Source: Campylorhamphus procurvoides (taxonomy: Eukaryota > Chordata > Aves > Passeriformes > Dendrocolaptidae). Taken from it: 64,000 nt of DNA. A program made the translations under genes and the position numbers. The DNA is taken from positions 124,001-188,000 of the forward strand of contig WBMV01006433.1 of assembly GCA_013396655.1 (NCBI GenBank), written 5' to 3'. Shown here piece by piece: positions 51,164 through 63,349 of the stretch; the stretch's first letter is position 1; every line of letters starts with the position of its first letter. The notes below the pieces were generated by a model that worked only from the letters and a program-made list of their open reading frames with translations, was not told the DNA's origin and did no database searches.

Positions 51164-51210
51164 ACTATTTTGTGAAATTATTTAAATTGTTGGTCATTTC
51201 ACAAAATAGT
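51164..51210. repeat. Perfect 15-bp inverted repeat
   Basis: ACTATTTTGTGAAAT (51164-51178) is the exact reverse complement of ATTTCACAAAATAGT (51196-51210), with a 17-base AT-rich loop. This is the strongest perfect hairpin I noticed in the window. It could be the core of a palindromic mini-transposon (MITE), a structured RNA or a double binding site. The stem does not extend beyond 15 bp. Confidence 0.95.
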
Positions 51211-54200
51211 TACATATCTCATATTATGACTGTGAAATATGAGACCTTTAAGGCTATTAGGGAGGATTATTACAGTAATTATGAACACATCAACAGCATA
51301 TTTCGGAGCATTCTAGTTGCTGGAAAGTAAATCCTGTCTCTGAATTCTCATCCTTCATTTTTAGCTTTAGGTGTACAGTAGCTTCTGAAACTGATCTGCC
51401 ATGTATAGCATCCCATCATGATGCTTTGCAGTGCCATAACTCTCACATCTCTGGGGACACTGTGAAGGGAATGAATGGGTCAAATGGTCCCTATACCCCC
51501 TACTTGTTGCCAGAGACCCAAATATGTTCTCCAGAGAAGAGAAGGCTGTCACCCCACTTAAAATCTCCATGACATGGTCTCTCACAGATGATTTTGCTGC
51601 TCTTGGAAGTGCTGCACTGTCATGACAAGCATCACACAAAGTTTCCAGCAGTAACACCAACCCTTTCTAAACTGCTCTCTGTCTGGTAGGTGTAATGTGG
51701 TTGTGGCTAGGATAACTTCAGCTTTGCAACATTTCAGGTAATAGTAGGGACACTTTTGGTGCTTCAGATGTCCCATGATTCTAGTCAGTCACAAAGGCCT
51801 GAAACTTATAGTCACTGATTTCATAACGTGATTATACCTTTATTTATGTGTATGTATATATAACTATACACAAGGTTTTCACAGTCACACGGATTACAAG
51901 TCTGAGCAGAAATCTGCCCTGGCCAAGTACTGAGCAAGAACCCCTTACAGTCAATTAGCAAAATGAGCAAGTAAAGTAATTTAGTATCTGAGATACTTAA
52001 TTCAACCAAGTGATATTTTCATCTAAACTGCACTGTGGTGTTTGTACTTCTTCTTAATTCTTCAGAGTCCTGGAGGGAAGGAGAGGAGGAGGAATTATTT
52101 TATATCTACTCACTAACCATAATTATTGTCAGTTTTGCTTCTTCTGTTCCACATAAGTTTTCAGCATGAAGTTGTGAGTTGCAGTGTTTTTTCGCTTATG
52201 TGAATTTTTGTCTGTAAGAAGGGAAGAGCTATACATGTGTGTCAGTCTGACAGAGGGAAAATACTGATCTTTAAGGAGCAATGTAAAGTCAAATGTGTAC
52301 AGCACATTCCTTTGTAATGGGAGCGATTTCCAAGTCAACTTTGCAAATGCAGACCTGAGTCAATGCCATGATGGGCAGCCTCTTCCCTTTCACTCATCAA
52401 AGAGCCCAGCAGTGACTTAGTAGTGATGGGTGGTTTGGTCTCTCCTTTCCCCCCACACCACAACCCCCCTGCCACCACCACCAGCCTATTTGTAGGAAGA
52501 TGAGCTTTTCACATCACTTCATGCACCCAGCATTAGTTATTTAGATCCACTGTAGAACTATTTATATTGAGAACCATCAGACACACATCTGTCCAAACAG
52601 GATGACCAAAGAACAGATCCTTCATGCTGCACCAAACACCTGAGGTTGGCCATTTCTTCTGATGCACTCGATTTGATTTCTACAGGCTTGTTGGACCCTC
52701 TCCACCAACTTCAGTGGGATTTAATCAAGCCTTAGAGTCTTCTGTGGAAACGTGCATTAGCACCCAGTCCATGCAAATATTTCCATGTAAAGATGCTCTT
52801 GAGGTACAAAACCTCTGTCAGTTGCAGTTATTTCAGCAGGCAGTCCCAGAATTTGCCATTTAAATGCTTGCAGGACTGGGGCTTTTGTGATGCTCCACAG
52901 AAATTGCTTGCTTGTGTTTGTGCTTATAATTACTATTTTTTCACAGAATTTAATGAGCTGTTTTCAAAAATGAAAGAAAAAGAAACTGCGCATTGATTTT
53001 CTTTCAGTTGGGAAGGGAAGCAAGTTGCCCTTCCCATGTTTGTTTTTTTTCAACACTGTCCTTAAATATACAAGTATTCAAAAAAACCCAAAAAATCATG
53101 AAGAAAATACATCTTTCAACAGCTGTCAGCAGATACATTAGGCTTTCTGTGGCAACAGAAGGATCATCTATCCCCATCAGCTGAAATTCCATTGTCTTAT
53201 CCTTTTCCTTCCTTTGCCAAGATTCTCATTGAAAGGGTTGGAAAATTTTCATTTAACTTTTCTGAGCTCTGTATCTGTCAGTGTTGTCCCCTTGTGACTA
53301 TGAGGATATTTTGAAGTCTGCCAAAGAGACATACTACAGGTTGAAATGCGAAACATGCCATATGTTATTTGGGTAGAGTAGTTTATTGTCTTACAATACT
53401 TAAAAAGAGTTATGATGGGGTTTTCCCCTGATGTTATTTGTTAGAGACAAGCCTTTGCCAACATATACTTTCTTAACCATAAAAATTCACATGGTTTTAT
53501 CTAATTCCCATTTGAACATATTTTTCCAAAGCCAAGACAAGAGCATCCTGACAATGGAGTACATAGCTCAGAGTAATTGTCCTAGTGCTCTTTGTGTCTT
53601 GGGGCCCTCCTAGAAAAGCATTGACAGATGTTACAAGCAGTGGTCAGGAAGATAAGAAAGGGGGGCTGATTCAACAACTGAGAATAATTCTCGTGTACTA
53701 TAACTACATAAAGAGTCAGAGGCAAACACCATACGCAGCTTCTCTGTCATATTTGCTGAGTGGAATCACTGAAGGATTGCTGCAGTTATGTAGTTAAGGT
53801 TTATCTTCTGACACAAAGGATAATACACATAAAGAGTCCAACAATTAGGCTTACAGATTAAGGAGGATTATTATATTGGTGGTGATAAATCCTCATAACT
53901 TCATTTTGGGACAGCAGTTCTGTATACATGGACCAAAGCAATGCCCTGGGGGCTGTAGAGACATCAGGCTCCCCTAAACGTTCATGGAAGGCAGAGAAAG
54001 AGATCCCTGGAGTTCACTAATACTTGATATAGTTGACTTGCACCACTGGCTCTTTTATGATTTTGATTTTATTTCACACAGACTTGAGCTACAATAGGCA
54101 AATCCAGTAGTGCAGACATGTTCTTCAGTCAGAATGTCTGGGTTTTTGTTCATCTGCTCCTTCTCTGTGTTGTGTAAAGGGCAGGTTGATTGAATATACC

Positions 54201-54394
54201 TTAAAATGACAGAGACATGAAGATCAAAGTGTTAATGAGACTTGTTTTCCCTTGTGAGCAGTGGCAACAAAATACAGTACTTTAGAATTATTTAACATTT
54301 CATGGATGGCAGTGTCCTGTTGCTACAAAACTATTCAAGGTACCACAATTATAATGACTGTGAAGAGCTTTAGATGGCAGGGTGATAGAATAGT

Positions 54395-55160
54395 AGGTGG
54401 AAGTCAGTCAGGAAATGCAAAGTAATACATAATAAGAGGAGGAAGAACCTAAGAATTGCTGTCCTGGGACAGTCCTGCGTGACCAGCTAACACTCAAAAA
54501 GGAAAGACCTTGGAGTCCTTTGCTACAGTTGTCTAAGGCTAGCAGTGCAAAAGACATTCCGGGAATTACTGTGGGAGAAATGAAAAGTGAGAAAGTAATA
54601 TCTTGCATTTCACTGCAGTAAAAATCCTTGGTGAGCCCACACTGTGGATCTTCGCATGCAGCTCTACAAAGACTATAATAGAACTAGAAAAGAGGTGTAC
54701 CTGGGGAACAGAAAGGTCAAAAGCATGTGAGGTTTCTGTACAACTTTAGACTGAGTAGACTAGGATTATTCAATCTGGAAGTGAGTCATTGAAAAGTGTC
54801 CATCAGATCAAACATAACATACAGAAAAAGAAGGAGCAATGGCCATTCCAGCTGCACAAGGACAGCAAATGAAAACAGCAGTTACCAACTTAATCAAAGG
54901 AAATACCATGTTTGTGTGTAACCTTGAATGCACCATTGCAAGGTAGATTAGATAGGCATAAACAGGTCCAAAACAGTAATGCGGACAAATTAACCAAACC
55001 AAGGTGCGTCGAGGGTTCTGACAATGTGGTTACAAGGTTTGGCCACAGTTCCCTGGGAGAATCAAATAGGGAAAGCAGGCTCTTTCATTGTCACTTCCTG
55101 GATGCTGTCAGCTACAGGATGTTATGTGTAGATGGACCTTGGATTTTCTTGTATGTAATA
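54395..55160 (+). mobile_element. Ancient CR1-type LINE, ORF2 C-term to 3' end
   Basis: The plus strand follows the order of an archosaur/turtle CR1: AAGACCTTGGAGTCC, then a CTTGGTGAGCCCACACTGTG segment, a CTCTACAAAGAC...GAACTAGAAAAGAG segment, and a TAGGATTATTCAATCTGGAA segment. It ends with GTCAGCTACAGGATG followed by GTAGATGGACCTTGG, the reverse complement of the start seen at 24573. Frames are broken everywhere. It appears to be the longest single old LINE copy in the window and may lack internal pieces near 54960-55070. Confidence 0.68.
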
Positions 55161-58100
55161 GAAAATGTGCTGTTGTATTTTCTTTCTTGGATTTATCTCC
55201 TGCAATAAGACCACTGGCAACTCTCATGGGCTTTTTTATCAGCAATACTAGGGTTTGCTTAGGCTTGCAGTGTGAATACTTTTTGAGTGGGCTGTGTTAG
55301 TTTCTATACCAGACATATTCTTCTTTTTTCCTCCTTAAGCACATCTTGACCCTTATTAATTAACAATATTTTACTCACATGCACTGTATGACTGATAAAG
55401 TACCCCTGAAGTACTATAGACTTAGCATATTCTTCTCTTGATTTTTGTTTTAATTTTTTTATGTTGTATATACTACCTAGGATATATAGCCCTCCTGTCT
55501 TCAAATATATTCTGCAGTCTGTCCTAGCCATCTGGCATCCTCTTCTCCAAATTGGCATGGTAATAGTACATTTTCCCCTAGGATCGTAAGTAAAACATGG
55601 TCCCTCATAGATATTGTTGCACAGAAATATTCACAGCTCAGTTTAAGATGAAGCCCAACAAAACATGGGGAGAAGGATGAGGGGGATTGCCTGTGTAGTT
55701 CATTAAAGGTGGCTCATTTTCAAGATGCATATTCACTTATCTTTTGTGGTTATAGTGCCAGTCAGGACATATAGCACAGGTATTAAAGTAAATTTCCTCT
55801 GATTTCATTTCTTCATCACAGATTTCAGAGTAGAGACTGCTCAGCAGTAATGTGGCTTAGTTTTTCCTACATATAGAAGAATAAATTTCCTTATTTTAAA
55901 ATCAAGAAAAACAAGACAAAACAACTTGGTTTGGGGAGGATCTACAAAATTCCCTGGTCTTCTTCACATGCATTAGTTTTCCTGGCACAGTTCAGGGGGT
56001 TGGAACAAGCAGGGTGAGGGCCTGAAATATCTTGTGTTACTGCTGCCACCAATTCATGTGTCCTGAGATTACCACTTCATTTTATGCTTCTGAAAGGGTC
56101 ATCACATGAAAGTTACCAAAACAGACTTCTAAAACTATAAAAGGTCAGGCATAATCTGCCTCCTTTTCTACCTTATCTAGGAAGAAAATTGACTTAGTTT
56201 TATCATTTAGGCTGGAAGCATCTGGTAGTGGCCTGGACTGGAAAAGAAATCATCACATTTAAAGATTTACTAAGAGAAGTATAGTTTTGGTGACTCGTGT
56301 GTGGGTCTGGCATTAGGGGAGCTGGAGCTGTGATACAGCCCTCCTGTCTGAACTCAGGAAAAGCTCTAAATAACTCTTCATTTTTTACTTCCTATTGATA
56401 ATAAGGGTGTCCGTGTTTCCTTTTACACTTCACTAATCTTGGCTCTGTAAAATGTTTAGGACAAGTAAGTGTTTCTGCAGCAGCCAGCACAGTGTTTATG
56501 GATCACTGATTGCTACCATAAGGAGGAATCAGTGACTTGCTAAGTCACTTGTTATAAGACAGAATCACCCAGATCGACTAGAAACTAATAGGATGTGGCT
56601 GAAAACATAGAAAAAACCCCATGCTTCTTGTCTACTCCAAAAACTCCAATATGAATCCTTACATTCAGCCTTAAATAGGCTGTCAGTGCAAAGTGAGGTG
56701 TCTGGGGGAAACAGAAATAGATTAGCCCTCCAGTTAAGGCACCTTGTGAGGAAAATGGAGTGGACCTAGGTAAGACCAAAAGGTGAGAAAGCATACCAGG
56801 CACAAAATGACAAACCAGCCTATTCAGAAAACTATTGACCAACAAGAGGAATAATTGTCTTGGCATCCAGTCGCAATACCTGGATGTGTTTCTCTCGCTC
56901 CAGGTCCAGCACTAGGAAAGCATGTGTCCTGTTTCTAGGCAAGCCCCCAACCAGTCAGAACGAGAACATCAGCAAACAGCTGCTTTCACATCTTGCGCTT
57001 TCTTCACTTCTTCTAACCCTTCTGTAACCAGCTGTGGATATTCAGGTCTTCACATAGGCAAATTGTCCTGTAAAAATGATCCTGGTCGCTCATACTGGGC
57101 TCTGCTTTATGCATCGTTGGGTGGCTTTATTGCTTCCCCTTAAAGCTAGCCAAAATATTGAAAGGGACTTAAATGTGCAGCTCTAACCCATCCTGTAGCT
57201 TCTCCATATTGTTTTGGTACCCTATCTGGAGATGAAGTGGCAACTGGTATGTATGTGAGGTAAAGAAAAAAACAAGTCAATAAAGTGGAACTACATGGAA
57301 TTTGAGGAATTTGAGAACTGTACAATATTTGGCCCAACAATGATTTGTGTTTTACCAGTGCTTCCCCTCCTGTATCTCATCCCTGAATTGAAATTTAATA
57401 TACTTTTTATTCAGTCTGGCAATCTGCACTGGGATATGACTTTGAAACCATCCTGGCATTAAGGGTTAGAGTTACAAATACACAGTGAACTAAAGACACA
57501 GAGGCAATTTTAATTGAAGGAGTTGGGGCAATATAACAGTTGTCCTAAAATGTAGGTGTGAAAACTTTAATTATTCTGTGGGGAGAAAAGAAACTTATGA
57601 AAAAATGTTTTCAACTTCTCTATTGTTTTGACTTTTGTCTTCTGTGAGCCACCTTTTACAATGGCCCATTATGAGAATCATCTGCTTTAGTGACACCTGA
57701 GGCAGGTGGTGATTTTTGTGATTAGTGCAACTGGTAAGATGCACAGTAAGCAACATGTCCTTGAAAAGGAGATTGATTGAACATTTTTCTGGACAAATAA
57801 CTGTTCTTCTACATCCTGTGGGAAGTTTGTTTACTTACAATGATGCTCACAGATACTTTTGCAATTTGGGCTGTCCAGAGGCATAAGCAACTTTGCCCTG
57901 AACAAAAGCAGGAAAACATTTACCCCTTTTTTTTTCTTCACAAAAATGATTTACCGAAAATAGTGGCTTTTTTGTCACAGAACTATAGCCAACTCCAACC
58001 CAAATCTGTGGAGATTAATATTGTTAGAAAGAAATAGAAGGACAGGACATGTATATAGATTTAAAGACTGGAAAAAGAAAATGTGAAGCTTATCAAATAG

Positions 58101-59924
58101 CTTAGCAGTCAGAGCATTCCTTTGCTGTAGTTAAGACATATTGATAGTCCTCCTGTGGGAAGGGCTTATAGGCAGCACCTCCCTCCATAGATTAGAGCTG
58201 ACAAAGAGAAGGGGGAGTCGGTGACAATGGTGACAATGACAGTGATGCACCAGTGGAGGTAGTTTAAGACAGCTGCATCAATCTCTTAGCTTTAGACCCT
58301 TTTGTTGCTGTTGGGAAATGAAAGCACTCCTCCTGTTTTGCAAGATCAGCTGCAGACTAACTATATTGGTTTTATTACATTCATGTTCTTTTAGACTTAA
58401 AATGGTAAACGCACCTATATCAAGGCCAGAGTTATCTAGTTTTATATCTCAAGGACTCTTAGAGAGTTGCAAAGCCTTCTGCCTTCTTTGTGTATGCCAG
58501 CAGGCAAGTGTCTGTGAGCTGAGCACCGTGGGCAGCCCATGAACCAAACAGCTGCAAACAGTAGCCTTGCAGACAAGTGTTTGGGAGCCTTTCTCAGGAT
58601 GCACAGCAATCAGGGAGCCTGGCAGTCTCACAGACAAAAGGACAGGTATTTGTGACAGTGAATTAGCTCTTGAAATAGCAAAACCAGTTCCTGGGTGCCG
58701 AGAACATGTCCTCTTTCACCCCACAGGGAATGTGTCAAACAGCAAAATACCTACGCACTGAGTTCAGGAGGGCTTCAAGTTTGGATCACCATGAACCTCA
58801 TGACCTTCTTATTAAACTCAGTAAAAATAGCCCTCGAGTTCCTGGGTTTATGATTACACTGAATTTTAGACAGAAACCTCTAGGGAAGTGTCAGAAAAGG
58901 GGAATTCTGGCATGACAGGAGGGTGTGCCCTGAGTTTCGTTCCCTTGACATCACAAAATGTTGCAGGCAGGATGAGAATATGTGGGATCACAATCCCTGA
59001 AAATTTCTGCATTGGTTAAATCTGTCTCTGGATCTATCTAGGTTTCTCTATCACTAAAGGTGTTTTAATCATTTCACTGCTATTAAGTTCCAAGGTGTCC
59101 CTAAAACCCTTAAACAATAAAGTCAAAACAGCAGAAGGAAATTTAATTTATTCTTCCGGTAAAGGAGCTACAGAGTTACTGGAATTCAGAAAGAAATACA
59201 TTGTAATTCTTAATATAAATTAAATATTCTGAGAACATTTCCTACATTAGATTAGTCCTTTCTCAAGACCAAAGGGAGAGTTTGATTTCCTTGCATTCCT
59301 TCTTTGAAACGATAGTTTCTGCCAAGACAGATTTACACAGGCACAAAAAGGGGCTATTGCCTCTTTTTGTACAAATCATGCTAAGTTCATATCAGGCAAA
59401 TGTACAAATCTACTGCTTGGCATTGTATCCTGTACTTTGAGTGAGCCACGTGCCATGGGTGTGTTCAAGTGAAAAATACTGTGTTGATCTTGGACACTTT
59501 ATGCTTATATAGATGCATTTTGGCCTGTGTGGGCCGGAAGAGAAAGCAATGACCTGAATAGCCAAGCATGAATCTCAGTTAAAACATTTACACAGCTGAG
59601 ACCAGGAATCTCTCCTGTGCATAGAGAAAACAGTTGAAACTGTGAAATGCTTTCCAAGATATCGCTGCCTGAAAGAGCAGCACGAAGGAAGGCTTGTCTG
59701 GAGACTACATTTGGAAGGAACAGAGAGATGTTTCCATTCCCATCACTGGCTGGTGCACAGCACTGATTTTTCTTCCTCCCTTTCACTGGGAGTTGCCATC
59801 TATCAAAGCAGAGCAAAAATAGTAATAAAATATTCTGAATAAGTCACTAGGTTTTACATCTTGTATAGTGATATAGTTGCTTCTGTAATGAAAAAATTGT
59901 TCCTCCTTTTTTGCCTGAACAGTT

Positions 59925-59993
59925 TGTGTGTGTGTGTGTTTATGTTTATGCATACATGTATGTGAATGGACATGTATGCAGATACACACATCA
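59925..59993 (+). repeat. (GT)n with degenerate palindromic tail
   Basis: A perfect (TG)7-8 run is followed by ATGTTTATG and then CATACATGTATG...CATGTATG...CACACATC. The tail makes the block partly self-complementary. It is an old, broken dinucleotide repeat. Confidence 0.9.
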
Positions 59994-61290
59994 TGTGATG
60001 ACAAGGATTAGGTTAGGGCACTTCAAACATTTCCCTGCTCCCTGGGAATCAACCAAAGGAGGAAAAAGGTCCATGACAGACAGTTCCTGTGCATCACACA
60101 GCGTTTGGGGACCCTGACTTTTTTTGAAAAAATAAAGCATACTCACATTGCAACCAGGGCCTTAGAGTGCCCCCCTCTGAGTGCCCTTACAGGGGCTGTA
60201 GGAGATTTTAAAAGAGCTCTTTACTCTCAGTGGATTTGAATTCTGTGGGGAAAAAAAGACATTTGAAAACTCTAGGTCTTATTTTATGAAAGGCCAGCAG
60301 TCTTTTCTTGGAAGATAAATGAAGCCCTGTCATTCACTGTCTCAGGAGCCACCCTTTGAGCTGTCACTTATGGAAATAACCCTGCACAGCGAGGCCTTCG
60401 ACAGGACCAGCAGAATGTCTTCTCAAAAATAAACCACCAAGGCATCTCAGCAGTTCCTGACACTGTTTGAGGGTGGCCACTAAAACAGTGCTGCTTGGCT
60501 TCCAGCCATGGGTCCCCACCCAGCCACGGATTCCCTTGTGCTGGCATCATTAAATCACGCATCTGCATCACCTCACTGACCCGTCTGGTCATTTCTGCAT
60601 TACTTCTGTGTTTTGTAGTTCCCTTTCAACCAGGGTGGGCCAGAGCAAGGAGTTTGTGCCTGGTGGAAAAGAGCAGGTCCTCTCCTGTCAGAGCAGCAAT
60701 GTGGTTTTAGATTGACTCAAGCCCCATGTGAAACTGTGTTCACGTGCAGAAAGAACCCAAACAAAGGCTTGGCCAAGGAAACTACTGTTAAACCTCCTCT
60801 GGACTTGCAATTAGAAACAATGCCTTTTCAGTGCTAAAATGCTCACTCTTACCTCCTGGCTCCGACTTTTCCCTTTTATGCTGATGTGTAGTGGAAAATA
60901 CAGGATTTCTCTCTTGTAATACTCTGATTCTACAAACATGCTGGGACAGCACCATTTCAAAGTGCCAGCTATGAAGTCATTGATGCCACTTTCTGAAATA
61001 AATCTTACAGCTGTCTGGAGATCTACCATCCAAGTATTAATGAGGCCCAGACCTCCTTAGCTTGTGAGCTTCCACAGTGTGGCTGTTTCAAGACAACCAA
61101 ACTGTTATCTTAAACATGATTTGACAAGGGTAACAGAGGTTTTGCTCTCTGTGCACTGTACTGCAGTGTGTTGCATCACTTCAGGTGGCACCAGTTTCTG
61201 CTCCAAGTACAAAGAGGTGCTCTTCTTCAGCTCTTCTTTCACTAAGAGGAATTTGTGGTGCAATGAATGTATACACACGCACAAAATTAC

Positions 61291-61322
61291 AAAAAAAAAA
61301 GGAAAAAAAAAGCAAAGAAAAA
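61291..61322 (+). repeat. A-rich low-complexity run
   Basis: Two A-tracts (10 and 9 A) and AAAG units make a pure-purine stretch broken by a single C. It may be a decayed poly(A), but no retrocopy precedes it. Confidence 0.85.
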
Positions 61323-62235
61323 GGAAGCAAGCAAACTGCACAGACTTCTACCTGTGAGAGACGGTGAGACAAGGAGGAAAAGAAAATGTCTTTCAGACAG
61401 TTTATGTTGCTTCATAAACTCCTGAAAGTCTTTGAGGTACATTACGTTGAGGAGGTAGGTTTGAAGAGCCAGGACAGAAAATTGTGATGAAAATATGTCA
61501 AAAAATATTGTGTGATTCTCTACATCAAATGCAAGTACTTCGCAAATTCTGTTGAAATGCATAAAATTAAACATATAACAGTTCTCAAAATTCTGTATAT
61601 AAGAATTTAGCTACTCCCACATTTTCCAAGTTAAAAGTAATACTGTGTTATTTCTTCAAGCAAGTTTGTATATGAACTTGGCATTAGGTATCTTAAACAG
61701 CTGTCAGGATGGATTGGGTGTATAGCAGTGAGGAGTGAGGAAATGGTATGTCTGTCATGAGGCATTGAATAATTTTATTTGGATTTTCTAACCGCTAGCA
61801 TGTGTTACTGACAACACATATTAAGTATTCACTGATGAAAAGGCAGGCAGTAAGAAAAATAAAGATTTAGTAGGACATAATTTTTTGGTTATTTTGAATA
61901 ACAATCGTAATAGGAAAGTCAAAATAACTTTACAAAGGAAAACTGACCTTTGGTCTTTCCTAGAAATATACACCAGAAAAAACTAGAAATTACCTCTCTA
62001 CTTCAACTTATTGGTGATGATACATTCAGTTATGTGTTCTAAATGTCCATCAGGCCTTGTCACCTATCTAACAAACCTTGTCATCCTCACAATGGCACAG
62101 ATGTCTGTACCTGGCAAGACAACATTTCTGTAGTTGCAAAATGTGCTTAGGATATGGTGGCAGTATTGCTACAGAATATCAAAAGGCAAACAAACAGATG
62201 AAATGTCTGCAATATCTCTGACATTGCTCAGATTC

Positions 62236-62445
62236 ATCCGATCTGCAGTGGATGTCATGTCAGCGCCAGGCTCAGAGTCGACGTGGCCGTTACCATGCCC
62301 TGTTTGGCACATTTCCGCCTACCTGGGAAGCTCCTATTAAGGAAGAAATTGTCGTGACTGATGTGTCAGCTTTGCTGCTATTTTGGCTGGTAGGATCAAA
62401 GGAACAGATGAGCTCCAGGAAGTTCGCACGCAGTGTATGACACAA
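62236..62445. promoter_or_regulatory. CpG-retaining patch, possible conserved element
   Basis: About ten CpG dinucleotides fall in 210 bases (for example TCCGATC, AGCGCC, GTCGACGTGG, TTCCGCC, TTGTCGTG, TTCGCACGC), against near absence in the flanks. Retained CpG in AT-rich avian DNA can signal lack of methylation or selection. No frame with recognisable protein content crosses it. Confidence 0.25.
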
Positions 62446-62884
62446 CACAACGCAAAGACTCTTCTGCAATATAATGAACCACTAAAAATACACTAGAGTT
62501 GTAACAACTCCAGAAAACAGCTATCATACACAAATCTAAAAATATTGGCCCTATTCTCTCACCACAGGATACCAATAACGTCAGTGAGAGCCCACTCTAA
62601 GATAGTGGGAAGTCTATGTGAGTTACTCACATCCTGCATGAGTCCATGTCTCCTTGAAATCCACAGCTATTCCTTTAGGACCACTACTTGTTGTTATTTA
62701 CCAGGCTGTGACATACAACTTGTTTATGTTTTCCCATTCTCTTTTAACTCATGCTTTTCCTTAAGAGAAATCATCTGAGAGTGATTTAAGCTTTAGTTAA
62801 AGTAAACTTCAAAGTTTGGGAACCTATGGAAATAAAGCCCGCTCTCATTTCTCCCCAGTAATTTCTTATCTCAGGGCGGTGCTG

Positions 62885-63349
62885 TTACTTAACATATGTC
62901 CAAGTCTGGTTTTCACTGCATTTTCTTTGTTTGGAGACATTTTCCTTTCTTTTCTTGAGCAGTCTGTAGCGCTTGGTCCTGAAATAGCTGACCTCTGAAG
63001 GAGTTTGGGTTTGAGCTGGCATATTGTGTCTTCTCTCTTTTAACAAGTCCTCAGTGCTAAATATGACTGTATATAGAATATTACCTTCCTTCTCTGTGTG
63101 TGTATTGCTCTTGTATTTCCCATCTTGAGATGCACAGTATCTTTTTTTCCTGTTTTGCTCTCTGTGATCCCAGATGGCAAAATTAGTCTCTTTTCTAAAT
63201 GCTGAAAACATGCTAATATGCTTTCTAGGTAAGAAGCAGTACATCAGAGTCTGGAAAATTAAATCACAAAACATATATCCCCATTTGGCATGCCAAAAAA
63301 TTATATCAAATTTAAAAGAACTGTTATACAAACACGTAAAAAGTACCAT
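62885..63349 (-). CDS. Orphan open frame (154 codons), unknown
   Basis: An ATG-started frame of 154 codons, unusually long for such AT-rich sequence. The first 50 residues are aromatic and hydrophobic. The rest is polar and basic, with Lys/Arg clusters near residues 68-72 and 128-142, and no domain I recognise. The strand is purine-rich over the last two thirds, which lowers stop frequency. I see no splice sites that clearly fit, and no neighbouring exon. Chance is the leading explanation. Confidence 0.14.
   Translation of the reverse strand: MVLFTCLYNSSFKFDIIFWHAKWGYMFCDLIFQTLMYCFLPRKHISMFSAFRKETNFAIWDHREQNRKKRYCASQDGKYKSNTHTEKEGNILYTVIFSTEDLLKERRHNMPAQTQTPSEVSYFRTKRYRLLKKRKENVSKQRKCSENQTWTYVK

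Larger units (their letters stand above)
48781..54394. other. Unique non-coding sequence with motif cluster and hairpin
   Basis: No gene is recognised. The main features are the AP-1/TTGCAAAAT cluster (50996-51050) and the perfect 15-bp inverted repeat (51164-51210). An imperfect duplication of TGGTGGGATCTGAGA / TGGTAGGATCTGAG lies near 49105-49142. The block at 50960-51310 is AT-rich and evenly composed, a plausible conserved element. Confidence 0.55.

Noticed and set aside
59925..59993. Possible hairpin RNA in the GT/CA tract
   Set aside because: The pairing comes from the alternating repeat itself, not from a specific stem.
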